A stretch of DNA of 64,000 bases from Pseudomonas chlororaphis. GTDB taxonomy: Bacteria > Pseudomonadota > Gammaproteobacteria > Pseudomonadales > Pseudomonadaceae. Positions 26,162 through 35,225 of this stretch are shown one piece after another. Below the pieces are notes generated by a model. The model worked only from the letters and a program-made list of their open reading frames with translations, was not told the DNA's origin and ran no database searches. Both the position numbers and the translations under genes were made by a program. Within the stretch, counting starts at the first letter, position 1, and the number at the start of each line of letters is the position of its first letter. The stretch spans positions 533,673 through 597,672 of the forward strand of contig NZ_MSCT01000019.1 in the NCBI RefSeq assembly GCF_001921865.1, in the 5' to 3' direction.

Positions 26162-27661
26162 TCAGCGGCGCTTGCTGCCACCGAGCAACGACCCCATGAG
26201 CCCACGCACCAGTTGTCGTCCCAACTGGTTCGCAGCTTGGCGCATGGCCGACTTCAGGGCCTGACCGGCGGCCGTTCCGAGGAACTCGCCGGCGCGATCG
26301 GTGAAGCTCGGCTCCTCGGCTGCCGGTTTGGCGGGCGCAGCCTCGGCCTCCGGTGCCAGGCCCTTGCGCCCCATCAGCACTTCATAGGCCGACTCGCGGT
26401 CGACCGGTTTATCGTAGCGGCCGAGCAGCGGCGAACTGCTGATCAGCGCCGCGCGCTCGGCCTCGCTCAGAGGCCCGATGCGCGATTGCGGTGGAGCCAC
26501 CAGCACGCGCTGGACCATCTCCGGCGTGCCTTTTTCCTGCAGGGTACCGACCAGCGCCTCGCCAATCCCCAGTTCAGTCAGTACCGCCAGGGCATCGAAT
26601 GCCGGGTTCGGCCGGAAGCCGTCCGCTACAGCGCGCAAGGACTTCTGCTCCTTGGCGGTGAAGGCCCGCAAACCGTGCTGGATGCGCAAGCCCAGTTGCG
26701 CCAGCACATCGTCGGGCAAGTCGCCCGGGGACTGGGTAACGAAGTACACCCCCACGCCCTTGGAACGAATCAGCCGCACAACCTGCTCCAGCCGGTCCTG
26801 CAAGGCCTTGGGGGTGCCGGCGAACAACAGGTGCGCTTCGTCGAAAAACAGCGCCAGCAGCGGCTTCTCCGCATCGCCGCGTTCCGGCAACTGCTCGAAC
26901 AACTCGGCCAGCAGCCACAGCAGGAAAGTCGCATAGACCTTGGGCGCCTCGTGCACCAGGCGACTGGCATCGAGCAGATGAATCCGTCCGCGCCCGTCGC
27001 TGGCCGGCTGCAGGATGTCTTCCAGTTGCAGGGCCGGCTCGCCGAACAGGGCTTCGGCGCCCTGCTGTTCCAGGGTCGCCAGGCGGCGCAACAAGGCCTG
27101 GCTGGAGCCGGTGGTCATCAGCGCCGCGTCGTCCCCCAGCAGTTGCGGGTTGTCCTTGAGGTGGTTGAGCAGCGCTTTAAGGTCTTTCAGGTCGAGCAGC
27201 AACAGGCCTTCGCGATCCGCCACCTTGAAGGCCGCATACAGCGCCGATTGCTGGCTGTCGGTCAATTCCAGCAGACTGCCCAGCAGCAGCGGGCCCATTT
27301 CGCTCAGGGTGGTGCGCAGCGGATGGCCGGACTGCCCATGAATGTCCCACAGGGTGACCGGATAAGCCTGGGGCTTGTGGTTCAGCCAGGGCATCCCGGC
27401 AATCCGCTCGGCGACCTTGCCCTGCGGGTTGCCGGCGGCACCCAGGCCACACAGGTCGCCCTTGATATCCGCGGCGAACACCGCGACACCGGCGTCGCTG
27501 AAGGCTTCCGCCAGGCGTTGCAAGGTGACGGTTTTCCCTGTCCCGGTGGCGCCCGCCACCAGCCCGTGACGATTGGCCAGGCGCATGGCCTGGGCGATCG
27601 GTTGCCCCGCGAGATCGGCACCGATAACGAGTTGCGATGAGTCCGGCATTTTGTCACCCAT
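26162..27661 (-). CDS. HerA/YjgR-like ATPase (DUF853)
   Basis: A 499-residue P-loop ATPase of the HerA-FtsK superfamily, YjgR group (DUF853). Walker A GATGTGKTVTLQ is near residue 37-48, and Walker B is ALFFDEAHLLFAG. Conserved blocks include FAADIKGDLCGLG and QSPGDLPDDVLAQLG. The C-terminal tail (GEFLGTAAGQALKSAMRQAANQLGRQLVRGLMGSLLGG) is amphipathic. HerA-type proteins pump or translocate DNA; the substrate of YjgR-type members is not established. The start may be ATG 27661 or ATG 27649. It converges with dciA, 15 nt apart. Confidence 0.87.
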   Translation of the reverse strand: MGDKMPDSSQLVIGADLAGQPIAQAMRLANRHGLVAGATGTGKTVTLQRLAEAFSDAGVAVFAADIKGDLCGLGAAGNPQGKVAERIAGMPWLNHKPQAYPVTLWDIHGQSGHPLRTTLSEMGPLLLGSLLELTDSQQSALYAAFKVADREGLLLLDLKDLKALLNHLKDNPQLLGDDAALMTTGSSQALLRRLATLEQQGAEALFGEPALQLEDILQPASDGRGRIHLLDASRLVHEAPKVYATFLLWLLAELFEQLPERGDAEKPLLALFFDEAHLLFAGTPKALQDRLEQVVRLIRSKGVGVYFVTQSPGDLPDDVLAQLGLRIQHGLRAFTAKEQKSLRAVADGFRPNPAFDALAVLTELGIGEALVGTLQEKGTPEMVQRVLVAPPQSRIGPLSEAERAALISSSPLLGRYDKPVDRESAYEVLMGRKGLAPEAEAAPAKPAAEEPSFTDRAGEFLGTAAGQALKSAMRQAANQLGRQLVRGLMGSLLGGSKRR

Positions 27662-27803
27662 GGTTAATCTTTAGCCTTTTTCGGCCGATAGGTTGGGCCG
27701 TAAGAGACTGAAAAGTTCAGATAATTCCCCAAGGAGGAATGGAAATATCAGCTCTGCTTTCAGCAAAAACTCATTTTGCGCGCTTTTATAAGAGCACGCC
27801 CGT

Positions 27804-27811
27804 AACAATAA
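27804..27811 (+). promoter_or_regulatory. Possible Crc/Hfq CA motif in the chemoreceptor leader
   Basis: AACAATAA matches the AAnAAnAA catabolite-activity motif bound by Hfq-Crc in pseudomonads, 22 bases before the chemoreceptor ATG. A single copy of a short motif in A-rich leader DNA can occur by chance. Confidence 0.35.
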
Positions 27812-27833
27812 GAACTTAGCGGAACCACAAGCC

Positions 27834-29723
27834 ATGAACAAAAATCTGCGCTTCAGCCACAAAATCCTGCTTGCCGCGGCCCTCATCGTCATTGCCGCCT
27901 TCGCCTCGTTCACGCTGTACAACGATTATCTACAGCGCAACGCCATTCGCGAAGACCTGGACAATTACCTGCATGAAATGGGCGATGTGACCGCGAGCAA
28001 TATCCAGACCTGGCTCAGCGGGCGCATCCTGCTGATCGAGAACCTGGCACAGAACCTGGCGATCGATCCGCAAACCACCAAGGTCGCCAGCCTGCTCGAA
28101 CAAAAAGCCCTGACCTCGACCTTCATGGCCTCGTATCTGGGCGACGCCAGCGGCAGCTTCACCATCCGCCCGGACGCGAAGATGCCCGACGGCTTCGACC
28201 CGCGCGTCCGCCCCTGGTACAAGGGCGCCGAGAGCAGCAGCGGCTCGACCCTCACCGAACCCTATATAGATGCAGCCACCGGACAACTGATCATTTCCGT
28301 CGCCACCGCCTCGCGTCATGCCGGACAGAGCATCGGCGTGGTAGGCGGCGACCTGAGCCTGCAGACCCTGGTGGAAACCCTCAACGCCCTGGACTTCGAC
28401 GGCATGGGCTATGCCTTCCTGGTCAGCGCCGACGGCAAGATCCTGGTGCACCCGGACAAAGCGCTGGTGATGAAGAGCCTGAGCGAGGCCTACCCGCAGA
28501 ACACTCCGCGCATCAATGGCGACTTCAGCGAAATCGAAGTCGACGGCAAGACCCGTATCGTCACCTTCACCCCGATCAAAGGCCTGCCTTCAGTGAACTG
28601 GTACATTGGCCTGTCCGTGGACAAGGACAAGGCCTTCGCGATGCTCAGCGAGTTCCGTGCCTCCGCCATCGTCGCTACCATCATTGCCGTAGCCATCATC
28701 ATCGCCCTGCTGGGCATGCTGATCCGGGTCCTGATGCAGCCGCTGCATGTCATGACCCGCGCCATGCAGGACATCGCCGACGGCGAAGGCGACCTGACCC
28801 GCCGCCTGAACATCCAGAACCAGGATGAATTCGGCATTCTCGGTACCGCGTTCAACCGTTTCGTGGAGCGTATCCACGGTTCGATCCGCGAAGTGTCGTC
28901 GGCCACCGAACACGTCAACGAAGTCGCCCTGCGAGTGGTCAGCGCGTCCAACTCGTCGATGCTCAACTCCGACGAGCAGGCCAGCCGCACCAACAGCGTG
29001 GCCGCGGCGATCAATCAGCTCGGCGCCGCCGCCCAGGAAATCGCCCGCAACGCCGCCCAGGCCTCGCAACAGGCCAGCGACGCGCGCAACCTGGCCGAGG
29101 ACGGCCAGCAAGTGGTGGACCGCAGCATCCTGGCGATGAACCAGCTATCGGAGATGATCAGCGCCTCCAGCAGCAACATCGAAACCCTCAACAGCAAGAC
29201 CGTGAATATCGGGCAGATCCTCGAAGTCATCACCAGCATTTCCCAGCAGACCAACCTCCTGGCGCTCAACGCCGCCATCGAAGCGGCACGGGCCGGTGAA
29301 GCAGGACGCGGTTTCGCCGTGGTCGCCGACGAAGTGCGCAACCTGGCCCATCGCACCCAGGAGTCGGCGCAACAGGTGCAGACCATGATCGAGGAGTTGC
29401 AGGTCGGGGCGCGCGAGTCAGTCGGCACCATGAGCAACAGCCAGCGCCACAGCCAGGACAGCGTAGAAATCGCCAACCAGGCCGGGGCACGCCTGAACAG
29501 CGTGACCCAGCGCATCGGCGAAATCGACGGCATGAACCAGTCGGTCGCCACCGCGACCGAGGAACAGACCTCGGTGGTGGAGTCGATCAACATGGACATC
29601 ACCGAGATCAACACCCTGAATCAGGAAGGGGTGGAGAACCTGCAATCGACCTTGCGCGCCTGTTCCGACCTGGAGCAGCAGGCCGCACGCCTGAAGCAGT
29701 TGGTCGGCAGCTTCCGGATCTGA
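27834..29723 (+). CDS. Methyl-accepting chemotaxis protein, PctA/CtaA-type amino-acid receptor
   Basis: A 629-residue chemoreceptor, the same length as P. aeruginosa PctA. TM1 is at about residues 9-30 and TM2 at 276-298, enclosing a double-Cache domain, then HAMP and the signalling domain with the hairpin tip EVITSISQQTNLLALNAAIEAARAGEAGRGF. In the ligand site, residues numbered as in PctA are Phe121, Arg126, Trp128, Tyr129, Tyr144, Asp146 and Asp173, which is the amino-acid-binding motif except that Tyr121 is Phe. It ends LKQLVGSFRI without a CheR-binding pentapeptide. In PAO1 the pctABC genes lie a few genes from purU-mvaT, as here. Confidence 0.92.
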   Translation: MNKNLRFSHKILLAAALIVIAAFASFTLYNDYLQRNAIREDLDNYLHEMGDVTASNIQTWLSGRILLIENLAQNLAIDPQTTKVASLLEQKALTSTFMASYLGDASGSFTIRPDAKMPDGFDPRVRPWYKGAESSSGSTLTEPYIDAATGQLIISVATASRHAGQSIGVVGGDLSLQTLVETLNALDFDGMGYAFLVSADGKILVHPDKALVMKSLSEAYPQNTPRINGDFSEIEVDGKTRIVTFTPIKGLPSVNWYIGLSVDKDKAFAMLSEFRASAIVATIIAVAIIIALLGMLIRVLMQPLHVMTRAMQDIADGEGDLTRRLNIQNQDEFGILGTAFNRFVERIHGSIREVSSATEHVNEVALRVVSASNSSMLNSDEQASRTNSVAAAINQLGAAAQEIARNAAQASQQASDARNLAEDGQQVVDRSILAMNQLSEMISASSSNIETLNSKTVNIGQILEVITSISQQTNLLALNAAIEAARAGEAGRGFAVVADEVRNLAHRTQESAQQVQTMIEELQVGARESVGTMSNSQRHSQDSVEIANQAGARLNSVTQRIGEIDGMNQSVATATEEQTSVVESINMDITEINTLNQEGVENLQSTLRACSDLEQQAARLKQLVGSFRI

Positions 29724-29986
29724 TCCCCACCAGCCGTTGCCTGGGCGCCCTGCTCAGGCAACGTGCTGAACACACCTCTCACAGCGCACCATGAACCGGA
29801 CGATCGGACGGGGCCCCTGCTACTGGGCGGCGACGAACGATTGTGCTGGGTTGTGGCGGCTTGTGCATCCGCGGCGCTGCTGGCGCCCATGACGGGAAAG
29901 TCGACGGCGCTCGCGGCATCCTGATCTGGCGGGCCGGTATTGTTGCTGACGATCGGACACCCTTGCGGCGTCCCCCCCGGTCAACC

Positions 29987-30169
29987 TCAAGCAGGCTTGG
30001 ACGGATCGGTCGGCTCAGGGTCCTGCTGCAACTGCTCCCACAACTCGGCGGCGCCGGGAAACTCGGTGCCGTCCTCGGCCGTCATGTCATCCGGGTCGTA
30101 GCGGCTCAGGCAGCCCTCGCCGAGGGTGGCAGGGGCCTTGGATGTGGCTTTGTCCAGTGGATCACTCAT
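29987..30169 (-). CDS. Small acidic conserved hypothetical protein
   Basis: A 60-residue acidic protein (GEGCLSRYDPDDMTAEDGTEFPGAAELWEQLQQDPEPTDPSKPA) with no membrane segment or known domain. Its composition and use of codons look real, and it sits downstream of purU in the same orientation. I recall similar short proteins in this position in other Pseudomonas but cannot name a function. The upstream 29724-29986 shows only the imperfect hairpin CGTTGCCTG...CAGGCAACG after the chemoreceptor gene. Confidence 0.6.
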   Translation of the reverse strand: MSDPLDKATSKAPATLGEGCLSRYDPDDMTAEDGTEFPGAAELWEQLQQDPEPTDPSKPA

Positions 30170-30189
30170 CGGCCGATCCTCATGACGAA

Positions 30190-30233
30190 GAATCGCCGGG
30201 CCCGACGCTTGAACGTCCAGGCCCGGCGGATTC
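30190..30233. terminator. Hairpin after purU
   Basis: GAATCGCCGGGCC (30190-30202) pairs with GGCCCGGCGGATTC (30220-30233), a stable GC-rich stem just beyond the purU stop. Only a weak T run follows in the leftward direction, so termination may be partial and the small gene at 29987 may be read through. Confidence 0.55.
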
Positions 30234-30247
30234 GTTTAGAACGCTGC

Positions 30248-31096
30248 TTAGAACACGACAGTCTTGTTGCCGTGTACCAGCACGCGGTCTTCCAAGTGGT
30301 AACGCAGGCCGCGGGCCAGGACCATCTTCTCGACATCGCGACCGAAACGCACCATGTCTTCGATGCTGTCGCTATGGCTGACGCGGACCACGTCCTGCTC
30401 GATGATCGGGCCGGCGTCCAGTTCTTCGGTCACATAGTGGCAAGTCGCGCCGATCAGCTTCACGCCCCGCAGGGAGGCCTGGTGGTAGGGCTTGGCGCCG
30501 ACGAACGACGGCAGGAAACTGTGGTGGATATTGATGACCTTGTGCGCGTATTCGCTGCACAACGCCGGCGGCAGGATCTGCATATAGCGCGCCAGCACCA
30601 CCACTTCGGCGTCGTGCTGCTTGACCAGGCGCGAGACCTCGGCGAACGCCGGCTCCTTGTCCTGCGGGTTGACCGGTACGTGGTAATAAGGAATGCCGTG
30701 CCACTCGACCATGCTGCGCAGGTCGTCGTGGTTGGAAATCACACAGGAAATCTCGCAGTCGAGTTCGTCGCTGTGCCAGCGGTGCAGCAGGTCCGCCAGG
30801 CAGTGCGACTCGCGGCTGGCCATCAAGACCACGCGCTTCTTCTGCGCGGTATCGGTGATCCGCCAGTCCATCGAGAACTCTTCGGCAATCGGCGCAAAGG
30901 CTTCGCGGAAGGCTTCAAGACCGAACGGCAAGGAATCGGCACGTATTTCGTGACGCATGAAGAACCAGCCACTGAGATTATCCGAGTGGTGACTGGCTTC
31001 GGTGATCCAGCCGTTGTGGGACGCCAGAAAGTTACTGACTTTGGCAACGATGCCAACACGGTCCGGGCAAGAAATCACCAACCGAAAAGTGCGCAT
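30248..31096 (-). CDS. purU: Formyltetrahydrofolate deformylase
   Basis: PurU hydrolyses 10-formyl-THF to formate and THF, balancing one-carbon pools. The 282-residue protein has an N-terminal ACT domain (RLVISCPDRVGIVAKVSNFLASHNGWI) and a C-terminal formyltransferase-fold domain with CVISNHDDLRSMVEWHGIPYY, LARYMQILPPALC and INIHHSFLPSFVGAKPYHQA, giving the catalytic Asn, His and Asp. The start is ATG at 31096; the frame is open 12 codons upstream. It is divergent from mvaT, as in P. aeruginosa (purU1-mvaT). Confidence 0.95.
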   Translation of the reverse strand: MRTFRLVISCPDRVGIVAKVSNFLASHNGWITEASHHSDNLSGWFFMRHEIRADSLPFGLEAFREAFAPIAEEFSMDWRITDTAQKKRVVLMASRESHCLADLLHRWHSDELDCEISCVISNHDDLRSMVEWHGIPYYHVPVNPQDKEPAFAEVSRLVKQHDAEVVVLARYMQILPPALCSEYAHKVINIHHSFLPSFVGAKPYHQASLRGVKLIGATCHYVTEELDAGPIIEQDVVRVSHSDSIEDMVRFGRDVEKMVLARGLRYHLEDRVLVHGNKTVVF

Positions 31097-31435
31097 GAGG
31101 GGGAAACTCCAGAACTTCGCAAAGGCCGCCATTCTAGCGATTGCGCGGCAAAACTGCAGTATTCGTTGTGGCGGAATCCGATTCCTCTGAGCCGCCTGTA
31201 GGGCTCATGCCCGTCGCCAGCGAGAAATCAGTCACACTTGGAAATATTCCTATAACTCTCCGGGAAATATTCGTGCGTGCTCGTTCACAATATTTAACTC
31301 ATCACTCAGATTCTTTGCTAAACACTCTAATCGGACTAAATAAAAGCCAGCTTTATTGTTTACTTGAGCAAATCGCCTGACTATTATTGCGCCACTGTAA
31401 TCCTGCCACTCAGCACTCAACATAAGGCAATCCCC
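31097..31435. promoter_or_regulatory. AT-rich divergent control region between purU and mvaT
   Basis: About 340 bases whose right two thirds (31230-31400) are clearly AT-rich compared with the surroundings. No gene is evident. It must contain the promoters of purU and mvaT. AT-rich DNA of this kind is the preferred target of MvaT itself, so autoregulation is plausible but only inferred. Confidence 0.5.
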
Positions 31436-31810
31436 ATGTCCCTGATCAACGAATACCGCGCCACTGAAGAAGCTATCAAAGAGCTGCAGGCCCGTTTGAA
31501 GAACCTGTCCCAAGACGACAAACTGCAAGCCGAGCTGGAATTCGAAGGCAAACTGCGCGCCCTGATGGGTGAATACTCCAAGTCCCTGCGCGACATCATC
31601 GCGCTGCTGGATCCGGACTCGAAAGTTAAAGCGCCACGTGCCGCCGTCAAAACTACCGGCACCAAGCGCGCGCGCAAGGTCAAGCAATACAAGAACCCGC
31701 ACAACGGCGAAGTCATCGAAACCAAGGGCGGCAACCACAAAACCCTGAAAGAGTGGAAAGCCAAGTGGGGCGGCGACGTGGTCGAAGGCTGGGCAACCCT
31801 GCTGGGCTAA
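31436..31810 (+). CDS. mvaT: MvaT, H-NS-like xenogeneic silencer
   Basis: MvaT is the Pseudomonas H-NS analogue that coats AT-rich DNA and silences horizontally acquired genes. The 124-residue protein starts MSLINEYRATEEAIKELQ at ATG 31436. It has an N-terminal coiled-coil oligomerisation region (1-60) and a C-terminal DNA-binding domain ending KGGNHKTLKEWKAKWGGDVVEGWATLLG, whose KGGNHK segment is the AT-pincer loop. RKVKQYKNPHNGEVIETKG precedes it. Location between purU and sbcB identifies it as MvaT rather than MvaU/MvaV. An upstream in-frame extension lacks family similarity. Confidence 0.95.
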   Translation: MSLINEYRATEEAIKELQARLKNLSQDDKLQAELEFEGKLRALMGEYSKSLRDIIALLDPDSKVKAPRAAVKTTGTKRARKVKQYKNPHNGEVIETKGGNHKTLKEWKAKWGGDVVEGWATLLG

Positions 31811-31847
31811 GCGATACGCCTGTCACAGAGGGATTTGCGACCTTATG

Positions 31848-31876
31848 AAAAAACGCCAGCTTGCTGGCGTTTTTTT
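31848..31876. terminator. Terminator between convergent mvaT and sbcB
   Basis: AAAAAACGCCAGC-TT-GCTGGCGTTTTTTT forms a near-perfect stem with A and T runs on both sides, so it can end both convergent transcripts. Confidence 0.88.
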
Positions 31877-31901
31877 ATGTCTGGCAACTGCCCAAAATGT
31901 T

Positions 31902-33344
31902 CTAAGCCGAACAATCAAGCTCCAGGCGCAGCGCCAACGACCGGCTATAGTCGCGCCACTCATCCAGCACCTGACGCTGAACCGATGTAGCCGTCGCCAT
32001 TAGTTCAGCAGTCACCCGATTGAAACTTTCCAGGGTATTGGGCGCCCCCCACTGCGGGTCGCTCAGGCGCTGCTGGCAGAATGTTCTCCAGCGCTCTTGC
32101 TCTTGCCCATTCAAGGTGTCAGGGAAGTTACGGGCGCGATAACGAAATAACAATTCCGGCAAACGCTCATCATCGAACGGCCATTGCTCTTGCCCTAGTT
32201 GGCTCGGTTCGGCATTGCGGACTTGTTCACATAAACGCCGGTCCCGATCGCCGATAAAACCGTCGTACAACTGCTGCTCGGGATCGAGGCTGGGGGCAAA
32301 ATCCTCGCTGGCATAAATAGCCGCAAGTTTATCCCGCCAAACTTCCTGTGCGTCACTTAGCCGCAGCGCCCGGGCCTTATATTCCGCCACGTCCAGTTGC
32401 AGGCGTTGCTGGTCTTCACCGCGCAACACGTTCAGCGGTGCGACGACCGGACAGCGGTTGATATGGATGAGTTTCAAGGGCACCGGCAACTCGCCTTCGG
32501 CCAGATCCTCGCGCCGGGTGTACAAACGCTGGCGCAGCGTCTCGGCATCCAGTTCCAGCAATCCCTGCGGGTCCAGGTGCAGGTCGCAGACAATCAGGGC
32601 GTTGCGATTGCGCGGGTGCCAGGCCAGCGGCAGGACCACGCCGACATAACTGCGCGCGGCGGAAAAGCGCCCGGAAATATGCACCAGCGGCTGCAGCAAA
32701 CGGACCTGGTCCATGACTTTCTGCTTGCTGCGCAACTGGAACAGCCATTCGTACAACTTTGGCTGCCGGTCGCGAATCAGTCGGGCCAGGGCAATGGTGG
32801 CGCGGACATCGGACAGCGCTTCGTGGGCATGCCCGTGGTCGATGCCATTGGCCGCCGTCAGGCGCTCCAGCTTCAGGGTGACTCGCCCCTCTTCATCCTG
32901 CGGCCAGACAATTCCTTCCGGGCGCAAGGCGTAGGCGGTGCGTACCACATCGATCAGGTCCCAGCGGCTGTTGCCGCCCTGCCACTCACGGGCGTAGGGG
33001 TCGAAGAAATTCCGGTACAGGCTGTAGCGAGTCATTTCGTCGTCGAAACGCAGCGTGTTGTAGCCGGCGCCACAAGTGCCCGGCGCCGCCAACTGGGTGT
33101 GCACCCGGGTCATGAAATCGGCCTCGCTCAACCCCTGGGCAGCCAGCTGCGTCGGGGTGATACCGGTGATCATGCAGGCGGCCGGATGAGGCAGGATGTC
33201 GTCGTTGGGCTGGCAATACAGGTTGACCGGCTCGCCGATCTCGTTGAGCTCGAAGTCGGTGCGAATCCCTGCCACCTGCAGCGGCCGGTCGCAGCGCGGG
33301 TTGATGCCGGTGGTTTCGTAGTCGTACCAGAAGATGGAGTTCAC
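31902..33344 (-). CDS. sbcB: Exonuclease I
   Basis: SbcB/ExoI degrades single-stranded DNA 3' to 5' in recombination and mismatch repair. The 480-residue protein begins with the exonuclease motif SIFWYDYETTGINPRCDRP (DxE), followed by the conserved HEALSDVRATIALARLI block and the C-terminal ExoI domain with PELLFRYRARNFPDTL. The GTG at 33344 is chosen because AGGA lies seven bases upstream and the enzyme core starts there; the frame is open 25 codons further but does not look like protein. Length is close to E. coli ExoI (475). Confidence 0.93.
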   Translation of the reverse strand: MNSIFWYDYETTGINPRCDRPLQVAGIRTDFELNEIGEPVNLYCQPNDDILPHPAACMITGITPTQLAAQGLSEADFMTRVHTQLAAPGTCGAGYNTLRFDDEMTRYSLYRNFFDPYAREWQGGNSRWDLIDVVRTAYALRPEGIVWPQDEEGRVTLKLERLTAANGIDHGHAHEALSDVRATIALARLIRDRQPKLYEWLFQLRSKQKVMDQVRLLQPLVHISGRFSAARSYVGVVLPLAWHPRNRNALIVCDLHLDPQGLLELDAETLRQRLYTRREDLAEGELPVPLKLIHINRCPVVAPLNVLRGEDQQRLQLDVAEYKARALRLSDAQEVWRDKLAAIYASEDFAPSLDPEQQLYDGFIGDRDRRLCEQVRNAEPSQLGQEQWPFDDERLPELLFRYRARNFPDTLNGQEQERWRTFCQQRLSDPQWGAPNTLESFNRVTAELMATATSVQRQVLDEWRDYSRSLALRLELDCSA

Positions 33345-33528
33345 GGGCTGTTCCTGAGCAAAAGACCGGCAAAGTCTAGGCGCTTGGCAGCGGTCGCGGC
33401 CAGCCTTCCGGCGAATCAAGGGTAACCGCGCGCGTCACGCGGCACAGTTAATGATGTCGTTCGCCCCTCCGACACTGCTAGCATCAGGCGGGTCATCCAT
33501 CGCCACCAGGCCAGCCATCACGTTGCCT

Positions 33529-34251
33529 ATGTTCGAGACGACAGCACCGACAGGGAAAGCGTTGCCCCCGCCACTGGACACCCGGTATCAGGTTGAAACG
33601 CCCGAAGGCATCGACCTGCCGCTGCGGCCGGCGGGGCTGATGCCGCGTGCGCTGGCCTTCGCCATCGACCTGGGGTTTCGCGGCCTGATCCTTGGCGTGC
33701 TGTTTATTGCCTTGGGTTTTCTCGGTCAGCTCGGCATGGGGCTCGGCTCGATCCTGCTGTTCCTGGTCAGCTGGTGGTACATGGTGCTCTTCGAAGTGCT
33801 GAACCAGGGCTGCTCGCCGGGCAAGCACCTGATGGGGCTCAGGGTCGTGCAGGACGACGGTACGCCGATCGGCTGGGGCCCGTCGCTGACCCGCAACCTG
33901 CTGCGTTTTGTCGACATGCTGCCGTTCGGTTACTGCCTGGGCGCCCTCAGTTGCCTGCAACACCCGACCTTCAAGCGCCTTGGCGACCTGGCCGCCGGCA
34001 CGCTGGTGATCTACCGCGAACGCCCCATGGCGCGGCCGACCTTGCCTGCCGCCGCTCCCAGAACCGCCCCCTTCGCCCTGAGCCTTGCCGAGCAGCGCGC
34101 TGTCTTGAGCTTCGCCGAACGCCAGGACCAACTGTCCAAAGAGCGCGCCGAAGAACTCGCCGGCCTGCTCGCCGAGCCCCTGCATGTCACGCCTGCCCAA
34201 GCTCGCGCCGAACTCAACGGCATCGCCCGCGGGCTGCTGGGGCCGACATGA
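33529..34251 (+). CDS. RDD family membrane protein, first gene of the MoxR cluster
   Basis: A 240-residue RDD protein named after conserved Arg and Asp residues, seen here as MPRALAFAIDLGFRGLILGV and SPGKHLMGLRVVQDDG. Predicted membrane helices lie at about residues 45-65, 70-92 and near 130-150, followed by a cytosolic tail. The function is unknown. Its stop overlaps the next start as ATGA. The start is uncertain because no good ribosome site is visible; 33529 was chosen as the last ATG before the conserved region. Confidence 0.82.
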   Translation: MFETTAPTGKALPPPLDTRYQVETPEGIDLPLRPAGLMPRALAFAIDLGFRGLILGVLFIALGFLGQLGMGLGSILLFLVSWWYMVLFEVLNQGCSPGKHLMGLRVVQDDGTPIGWGPSLTRNLLRFVDMLPFGYCLGALSCLQHPTFKRLGDLAAGTLVIYRERPMARPTLPAAAPRTAPFALSLAEQRAVLSFAERQDQLSKERAEELAGLLAEPLHVTPAQARAELNGIARGLLGPT

Positions 34252-35225
34252 AACAGAGCCTGTTCGAAAGCCGCCATCAAGCCTTGTGGCAACGCCTGCG
34301 CGAACAGCTCGACCGGCTGGAGCGCGGCCAGGCGACGCCCGACAGCTGTGCCCGCTTTCCCGAAGACTATCGCCGGTTGTGCCAGCATCTGGCCCTGGCC
34401 CGGGAGCGCGGCTACAGCAGTTTCCTGATCGATCCGTTGCAGCAACTGGCGCTGCGCGGCCACCAGCAGCTCTATCGCCAACGCAGCCCGCTGGGCGCCC
34501 GGGTCTTGGGGTTCGTCCTGGCAGGGTTCCCGCGGCTGGTGCGCGAACAATGGCGCTTCGTGTTGGCCGCCGGCCTGGTGTTCTTCGCCAGCCTGCTCGG
34601 CATCGGCTTGCTGGTATACCTGGTTCCCGAACTGATCTACAGCGTGCTCCGCCCGCAACAGGTGGCCGAGATGCAAGGCCTCTACGATCCGCACGCCAGT
34701 CGCCTGGGCCGGCTCGCCGACCGGGCCGCCGGGGAAGACTGGATGATGTTCGGCTACTACATCATGAACAACATCGGCATCGCCTTTCAGACCTTCGCCA
34801 GTGGCCTGCTGTTTGGCCTGGGGAGCCTGTTCTTCCTGTTCTTCAACGGCCTGACCATCGGCGCGGTGGCCGGCCACCTAACCCAGATCGGCTACGGCGC
34901 GACCTTCTGGTCGTTTGTCGTCGGCCACAGCGCCTTCGAGCTCAGCGCTATCGCCCTGGCCGGCGCCGCGGGGTTGAAACTGGGCTGGGCGCTGATCGCT
35001 CCCGGCCGCCTGCCCCGCGCAGAAGCCTTGCTGCTGGCCGCGCGCACCAGCGTGCAACTGATCTTCGGGGTGGTCCTGATGCTATTGATCGCCGCCTTTA
35101 TCGAAGCCTATTGGTCCTCCCTGACCTGGCCCGCGGCCTGGATCAAATACCTGGTCGGCGGCATCTGCTGGCTGCTGCTCCTGGCCTACCTGACCTGCGC
35201 CGGACGTACTCATGCGCCTGAGTGA
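34248..35225 (+). CDS. Stage II sporulation protein M family (DUF95) membrane protein
   Basis: A 325-residue protein of the SpoIIM-like DUF95 family. In Bacillus SpoIIM belongs to the DMP septal peptidoglycan machine; here sporulation is absent and the role is unknown. A hydrophilic N-terminal third (SLFESRHQALWQRLREQLDRLERGQ, RLCQHLALARERGYSSFLI) is followed by about six hydrophobic helices, with FGYYIMNNIGIAFQTFASGLLFGLGSLFFLFFNGLTIGAVAGHL and GHSAFELSAIALAGAAG as conserved blocks. It overlaps both neighbours (ATGA upstream, 14 nt downstream), so translation is coupled. Confidence 0.85.
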   Translation: MKQSLFESRHQALWQRLREQLDRLERGQATPDSCARFPEDYRRLCQHLALARERGYSSFLIDPLQQLALRGHQQLYRQRSPLGARVLGFVLAGFPRLVREQWRFVLAAGLVFFASLLGIGLLVYLVPELIYSVLRPQQVAEMQGLYDPHASRLGRLADRAAGEDWMMFGYYIMNNIGIAFQTFASGLLFGLGSLFFLFFNGLTIGAVAGHLTQIGYGATFWSFVVGHSAFELSAIALAGAAGLKLGWALIAPGRLPRAEALLLAARTSVQLIFGVVLMLLIAAFIEAYWSSLTWPAAWIKYLVGGICWLLLLAYLTCAGRTHAPE

